Positions 59,816 through 64,000 of a DNA stretch of 64,000 bases are shown in pieces (positions within the stretch are counted from its first letter, which is position 1; every line of letters begins with the position of its first letter). The DNA comes from Pseudomonas bijieensis (lineage in GTDB: Bacteria; Pseudomonadota; Gammaproteobacteria; Pseudomonadales; Pseudomonadaceae): NCBI RefSeq assembly GCF_013347965.1, contig NZ_CP048810.1, positions 1,984,001 through 2,048,000 of the forward strand. Reading direction: 5' to 3'. Below the pieces are notes generated by a model, which did no database searches, had not been told where the DNA came from, and saw only the letters and a list, made by a program, of their open reading frames with translations. Both the position numbers and the translations under genes were made by a program.

Positions 59816-60382
59816 ATGCGCCTGTTTCGCTCACTGACCTTGCTGTTGACCCTGGTCGCCCCCCTGGCGTTTGCCGACGACCTGTATCAGGTTGAAATGA
59901 TTCTGGTGCGCCAGAATGCCGAGCCGGCGATCATCAGTCGCGCCGCACCGGAAGACTGGGACGCCGGCGCGCAACGCCTGGGTGCCGATAGCCAGCGTAC
60001 GCCGGCCCTGGGCAACATCGTCGAGAAACTCAACGCCAGCGGCCAATACACGGTATTGATGCACAAGGCCTGGCAACAGACCCTCGGTGAACAGGGCCGC
60101 AAAGTCGCCATCAGCGACGGTGCCGAGCAGTTCGGGCAATTCCCTATCGAAGGCACCCTGGAGCTGAAACTGGGTCGTTTCACCGACGTGGATGCCGATT
60201 TCTGGGTCAACCAGATCAACACCAATGGCCTGGTCACCGCCAGCGAGCGCCTCAAGCAACAGAGCCACACCAAGAATGGCCAACTGAACTTCCTCGACAA
60301 CGGTCATCTCGGCCTGTTGATCAAGATCACCTCGCTGACCGCGCCCGCGCCACGGCAGGCACCTGAAGTCATTCCGGACTGA
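59816..60382 (+). CDS. csiV: CsiV-like periplasmic protein
   Basis: 188 residues with a signal peptide (MRLFRSLTLLLTLVAPLAFA). DDLYQVEMILVRQNAEPAII and LELKLGRFTDVDADFWVNQI, plus the terminal LGLLIKITSLTAP, match the CsiV family described as helping peptidoglycan synthesis enzymes at division. It starts 10 bases after mfd, so the two are probably co-transcribed. Confidence 0.82.
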   Translation: MRLFRSLTLLLTLVAPLAFADDLYQVEMILVRQNAEPAIISRAAPEDWDAGAQRLGADSQRTPALGNIVEKLNASGQYTVLMHKAWQQTLGEQGRKVAISDGAEQFGQFPIEGTLELKLGRFTDVDADFWVNQINTNGLVTASERLKQQSHTKNGQLNFLDNGHLGLLIKITSLTAPAPRQAPEVIPD

Positions 60383-60393
60383 TTGGCGCGCCT

Positions 60394-63087
60394 ATGCCCT
60401 CGCCCCTGAGCAAACCCCTGGCACCTTCCTGGGTCAATCGATTCAAGGAACAGAGCCTGGAGCGCGGGCGCCGTTATGCGCTGGAAAACCGCGTCAGGAT
60501 CGTCGAGGCCGGCGACAGCACCATCACCGCCAGTTGCGAAGGCTCTGGCGGCAACGTCTACCGTCAGACCATTCGCCTTAAAGAGTCAGCCAAGGGCGCG
60601 CTGATTCTGCTCGAAGCCGCTTGCTCCTGCCCGGTGCGTATCAACTGCAAGCATTGCGCGGCAGTGTTGCTGCAAGTCCAGGAAACCCTGGCCTACCCGG
60701 CCGCCGAAAAAGACGCGCAGTTGCTGGAGAAACTCCAGGCGGTGCTGGACAACCGCAGCCCCAAGGCCCCGCCGCAAGTGCTGGTGGATAACGTGCAGCC
60801 GGTACCGCGGCTGTGGCTGGCCAGCATCGAGTTCAGCGCCTTCGAGCCACGCAACGGCAAGATGCAACGCTACATCCAACACCGCGCGGCCCTGTCCTTC
60901 AGTTACCTGGACGAATACGTCAGCGGCCAGCGCAACACCGACGTGCTGATTCGCCAGGAAACCCAGACGCTGCGGATAAAACGCCACACCGATGTGGAGC
61001 AGTCCTACCGCGAACAGCTGCGAATCCTCGGTTTCAAGGTCGCGACCCGACAAAGCAAGGCCTTGCCGGAAAGCGCCGGGGAACTGTACGAGATGGTCAA
61101 CGACAGCGCCTGGTTGACCTTCACCCTCAACGACCTGCCGAAACTCCGTAGCCAGGGCTGGGAATTGCAGATCGACGAGGACTTCGGCTTCGACCTGACG
61201 GCGGTGGACGAGTGGTACGCCACTGTCGAGGAAACGCCGGAGCGGGACTGGTTCGACCTGGAACTGGGGATCATCGTCAACGGTGAGCGCCTGAGCCTGT
61301 TGCCGATCCTGCTGAACCTGATGCGTTCGCACATCGAACTGTTCAACCCGGAACGCCTGGCCCGGCGCCGTGACGACGAACTTATCCTGGTCAACCTGCC
61401 CAACCGCCCGAACTCGGAGTTCGGCCCACAGCAAGTGGCGCTGCCCTACGGCCGGCTGAAACCGGTGCTGGCGACCCTGGGCGAGTTTTACCTGCAAGAA
61501 CCCGGCACCACCAAACTGCGCCTCAACAGTGCGGACGCCTTGCGCCTGAACCCACTGCAGGACATGCCGCTGACCTGGGAAGGTGGCGAACACATTCGCG
61601 GCCTGGCCCAACGCCTGCGGGATATCAAGGATTACACCGCCACCGCGCCAGAAGGCCTGAACGCGACACTGCGGCCTTATCAGCTCGAAGGCTTGAGCTG
61701 GATGCAATCGCTGCGTCAGCTGGAAGTCGGCGGCATTCTCGCGGACGACATGGGTCTGGGCAAAACCCTACAGACCCTGGCGCACATTCTCAGCGAAAAG
61801 AACGCCGGACGCCTCGACCGACCGTGCATGGTGGTCATGCCCACCAGCCTGATTCCCAACTGGCTCGACGAAGCGTCCCACTTCACGCCGCAACTCAAGG
61901 TGCTGGCGCTTTATGGGGCCGGGCGCAAAAAACACTTCGACCGACTGGCCGACTACGACCTGATCCTGACCACCTATGCGCTGCTGCCCAAGGATGTCGA
62001 ACGTCTCGCCGCGCAGCCATTGCACGTGCTGATTCTCGATGAAGCCCAGTACATCAAGAACCCCACCAGCAAAGCCGCCCAGGCCGCCCGCGAGCTCAAC
62101 GCCCGCCAGCGGTTGTGCCTCTCCGGTACACCACTGGAGAATCACCTGGGCGAATTGTGGTCGCTGTTCCACTTCCTGCTGCCGGGGTGGCTTGGGGACG
62201 TCAAGAGCTTCAACCGTGATTACCGTGTGCCTATCGAAAAACGTGGCAGCGATGTCAGACTCCAGCACCTCAACGGTCGGATAAAACCTTTCCTGTTGCG
62301 CCGGACCAAGGAACAAGTGGCGACGGAACTGCCACCCAAGACCGAGATCATCCATTGGGTCGAACTCAGCGATGCCCAGCGGGACGTCTACGAAACCATG
62401 CGCCTGGCGATGGACAAGAAAGTCCGTGACGAGATCACCCGCAAAGGCGTGGCCCGCAGCCAGATCATCATTCTTGAAGCGCTGCTCAAGCTGCGCCAGG
62501 TGTGTTGCGATCTACGCCTGATCAACGACGCCGCCCTGCCTGCCCGAGGCAGCACCTCGGGCAAGCTCGACAGCCTGATGGAAATGCTCGAAGAGTTGTT
62601 TGAAGAAGGCCGTCGGGTGCTGCTGTTTTCTCAGTTCACGTCCATGTTGGCGCTGATCGAAGATGAGCTGAAAAAGCGCGGGGTCGATTACGCGATCCTG
62701 ACGGGTCAGACCCGGGACCGACGCACGCCGGTCAAAGAATTCCAGAGCGGCAAGCGTCAGATCTTTCTGATCAGCCTGAAGGCCGGGGGTGTAGGCCTGA
62801 ACCTGACCGAGGCCGACACGGTGATTCACTACGACCCGTGGTGGAACCCCGCCACCGAAAACCAGGCGACCGACCGTGCCTACCGTATCGGCCAGGAAAA
62901 ACCAGTGTTCGTCTACAAGCTGATTGCCCGAGGCACGGTGGAAGAGAAAATCCAGCTGCTGCAAAAGGAAAAATCCGACCTCGCGGCCGGCGTGCTGGAC
63001 GGACGCGTGGCCGGGGATTGGAAATTGCAGAGCGACGATATCGAAGCGTTGTTCGCGCCGCTGCCGGACAAACTGGAAAAGCGCTGA
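60394..63087 (+). CDS. SWIM zinc-finger SNF2-family helicase
   Basis: 897 residues. An N-terminal SWIM zinc finger near 75-90 (ACSCPVRINCKHCAAVLL) is followed by a long linker and a SNF2/RapA-type translocase with Walker A DDMGLGKTLQT (about 450), DEAQYIKNP (about 548), SGTPLENHLGELWSLF and the C-terminal helicase motifs ISLKAGGVGLNLTEAD and QATDRAYRIGQ. It is likely a DNA translocase acting on protein-DNA complexes; the precise role is unknown. It lies close after csiV. Confidence 0.92.
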   Translation: MPSPLSKPLAPSWVNRFKEQSLERGRRYALENRVRIVEAGDSTITASCEGSGGNVYRQTIRLKESAKGALILLEAACSCPVRINCKHCAAVLLQVQETLAYPAAEKDAQLLEKLQAVLDNRSPKAPPQVLVDNVQPVPRLWLASIEFSAFEPRNGKMQRYIQHRAALSFSYLDEYVSGQRNTDVLIRQETQTLRIKRHTDVEQSYREQLRILGFKVATRQSKALPESAGELYEMVNDSAWLTFTLNDLPKLRSQGWELQIDEDFGFDLTAVDEWYATVEETPERDWFDLELGIIVNGERLSLLPILLNLMRSHIELFNPERLARRRDDELILVNLPNRPNSEFGPQQVALPYGRLKPVLATLGEFYLQEPGTTKLRLNSADALRLNPLQDMPLTWEGGEHIRGLAQRLRDIKDYTATAPEGLNATLRPYQLEGLSWMQSLRQLEVGGILADDMGLGKTLQTLAHILSEKNAGRLDRPCMVVMPTSLIPNWLDEASHFTPQLKVLALYGAGRKKHFDRLADYDLILTTYALLPKDVERLAAQPLHVLILDEAQYIKNPTSKAAQAARELNARQRLCLSGTPLENHLGELWSLFHFLLPGWLGDVKSFNRDYRVPIEKRGSDVRLQHLNGRIKPFLLRRTKEQVATELPPKTEIIHWVELSDAQRDVYETMRLAMDKKVRDEITRKGVARSQIIILEALLKLRQVCCDLRLINDAALPARGSTSGKLDSLMEMLEELFEEGRRVLLFSQFTSMLALIEDELKKRGVDYAILTGQTRDRRTPVKEFQSGKRQIFLISLKAGGVGLNLTEADTVIHYDPWWNPATENQATDRAYRIGQEKPVFVYKLIARGTVEEKIQLLQKEKSDLAAGVLDGRVAGDWKLQSDDIEALFAPLPDKLEKR

Positions 63088-63114
63088 TCCACAGCGCTCC
63101 CCCATTGCTTAGCG

Positions 63115-64000
63115 CTAGTCGATCAGTTGGGCAGCTCTCAACGCGCCCAGTGCCGCCAGCCAGCGCGGGTCCTGGCGGTATTCAGTGGAGGCATAGGCCT
63201 GGCCGCGCATGCGGGCGATCCGCGCCGAAGGCTTGACCTTCAGGCGTTGGGCGGCGCTCAAGGCCAGCTCCGCGGCAGCGCGGTCATTGCACACAAGGCC
63301 CATGTCGCAACCCGCCGTCAACGCTGCCTCGATACGACTGGCAGCATCGCCGACCACATGAGCTCCAGCCATCGACAGGTCATCACTGAAGATCACACCC
63401 TCGAATTGCAACTCCCCGCGCAGGATGTCCTGCAACCAGCGACGGGAAAATCCGGCTGGATTGGCGTCAACCTGAGGATAAATGACATGGGCAGGCATGA
63501 CCGCCGCAAGCTGCTTGCTCAGCTTGGCGAACGGCACCAGGTCGTTGGTGCGAATCTGCTCGAGACTGCGCTCATCGTTGGGAATAGCCACGTGGGAATC
63601 GGCCTCGGCCCAGCCATGCCCCGGGAAGTGCTTGCCGGTGGCCGCCATCCCCGCGGCGCTCATGCCACGGATGAAGGCACCGGCCAGCAACGCCGCGCGC
63701 TCGGGGTCGCCTTCAAAGGAACGACTGCCGACGACGGCGCTGCGCTGGTAATCGAGGTCCAGCACCGGGGCAAAACTCAAGTCGAGACCGACCGCCAGCA
63801 CTTCGGTGGCCATGATCCAGCCACACTGCTCGGCCAGGTATTCGGCATTCGGGTTGTCGGCTATCGCCCGCATCGCCGGTAACCGCACAAACCCCTGGCG
63901 CAGGCGCTGCACGCGACCACCCTCCTGATCGACCGCCAGCAAAAGGTCGGGACGGATGGCACGGATCGAGGCGCTCAATTCGCGCACCTGCCGTGGATGT
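63115..64000 (-). CDS. nagZ: Beta-N-acetylhexosaminidase NagZ, 5' end outside window
   Basis: 295 codons are visible; about 40 N-terminal residues are beyond the right edge. The sequence runs open to 64000 (HPRQVREL before the internal GTG). LLLAVDQEGGRVQRLR, the catalytic loop with KHFPGHGWAEADSHVAIP, and FSDDLSMAGAHV are GH3 NagZ hallmarks. It cleaves GlcNAc from anhydro-muropeptides in the cytosol, part of peptidoglycan recycling and AmpC induction in Pseudomonas. Confidence 0.95.
   Translation of the reverse strand, partial: HPRQVRELSASIRAIRPDLLLAVDQEGGRVQRLRQGFVRLPAMRAIADNPNAEYLAEQCGWIMATEVLAVGLDLSFAPVLDLDYQRSAVVGSRSFEGDPERAALLAGAFIRGMSAAGMAATGKHFPGHGWAEADSHVAIPNDERSLEQIRTNDLVPFAKLSKQLAAVMPAHVIYPQVDANPAGFSRRWLQDILRGELQFEGVIFSDDLSMAGAHVVGDAASRIEAALTAGCDMGLVCNDRAAAELALSAAQRLKVKPSARIARMRGQAYASTEYRQDPRWLAALGALRAAQLID

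Noticed and set aside
1..64000. tRNA gene as the phage attachment site
   Set aside because: No tRNA-like sequence was seen near the integrase; the location inside the 5' end of dusA explains the integration.

Overview
The window comes from a fluorescent Pseudomonas (P. fluorescens group). The right-hand 28.6 kb is high-GC Pseudomonas chromosome whose gene order follows two P. aeruginosa blocks: tal/rssC/rssB/mlaA/queF/cupredoxin/copRS and lolCDE/PilZ/GDPD/sthA/apbE/gapdh/mfd/csiV/nagZ. Six inverted pairs of fluorescent-Pseudomonas REP sequences (REPIN-like) lie between these genes. No tRNA, rRNA, IS element or CRISPR array was seen.

Positions 1 to about 35.4 kb are most of a large, apparently intact prophage integrated at the 5' end of dusA. 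Its left end lies outside the window. The late genes (99 to about 22 kb, all minus strand) combine a lambda-type packaging and head module (Nu1, A, W, B, C with nested Nu3, D, E, FII, Z) with a P2/R-pyocin-type contractile tail and lysis module in canonical pyocin order (V, W, J, I, fibre, fibre chaperone, FI, FII, E, E', tape measure, U, X, D, GH19 lysin, spanin). A holin starts the late operon. Nearly every intergenic gap in this operon holds an intrinsic-terminator-like hairpin.

The leftward early region (22.5-26.4 kb) encodes a Cro-like protein, a CII-like regulator, a TraR/DksA-type zinc-finger protein, a Toprim/VapE primase-helicase and a possible Q-like regulator. A 280-bp array of nine copies of a 10-bp repeat follows and is a candidate replication origin. 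A LexA-like CI/PrtR repressor (26.5-27.3 kb) faces Cro. Matching TCAAC-N4/5-GTTGA palindromes lie at the cro/cI border and in front of the rightward early operon (28.4-33.4 kb). That operon carries small unknown genes, a KilAC-like protein, two PrtN-family proteins, an HD phosphohydrolase and a C5 cytosine methyltransferase. Two AT-rich membrane-protein genes of unknown function (27.2-28.2 and 33.5-34.1 kb) look like morons. The tyrosine integrase is next to dusA, with a repeat-rich palindromic segment between them.

The chromosomal part contains dusA (N-terminus probably phage-supplied), transaldolase, a stress-response regulator/anti-anti-sigma pair, mlaA, a degenerate HAD protein, a frameshifted queF (2-base AG duplication), a Met/His-rich cupredoxin divergent from copRS with a CusR-type operator between them, the lolCDE lipoprotein exporter, a PilZ protein, a glycerophosphodiesterase, soluble transhydrogenase, apbE, an MFS carboxylate transporter, a long-type GAPDH, mfd, csiV, a SWIM/SNF2 helicase and 5'-truncated nagZ. 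All homology statements are from reading the sequence; no searches were run.
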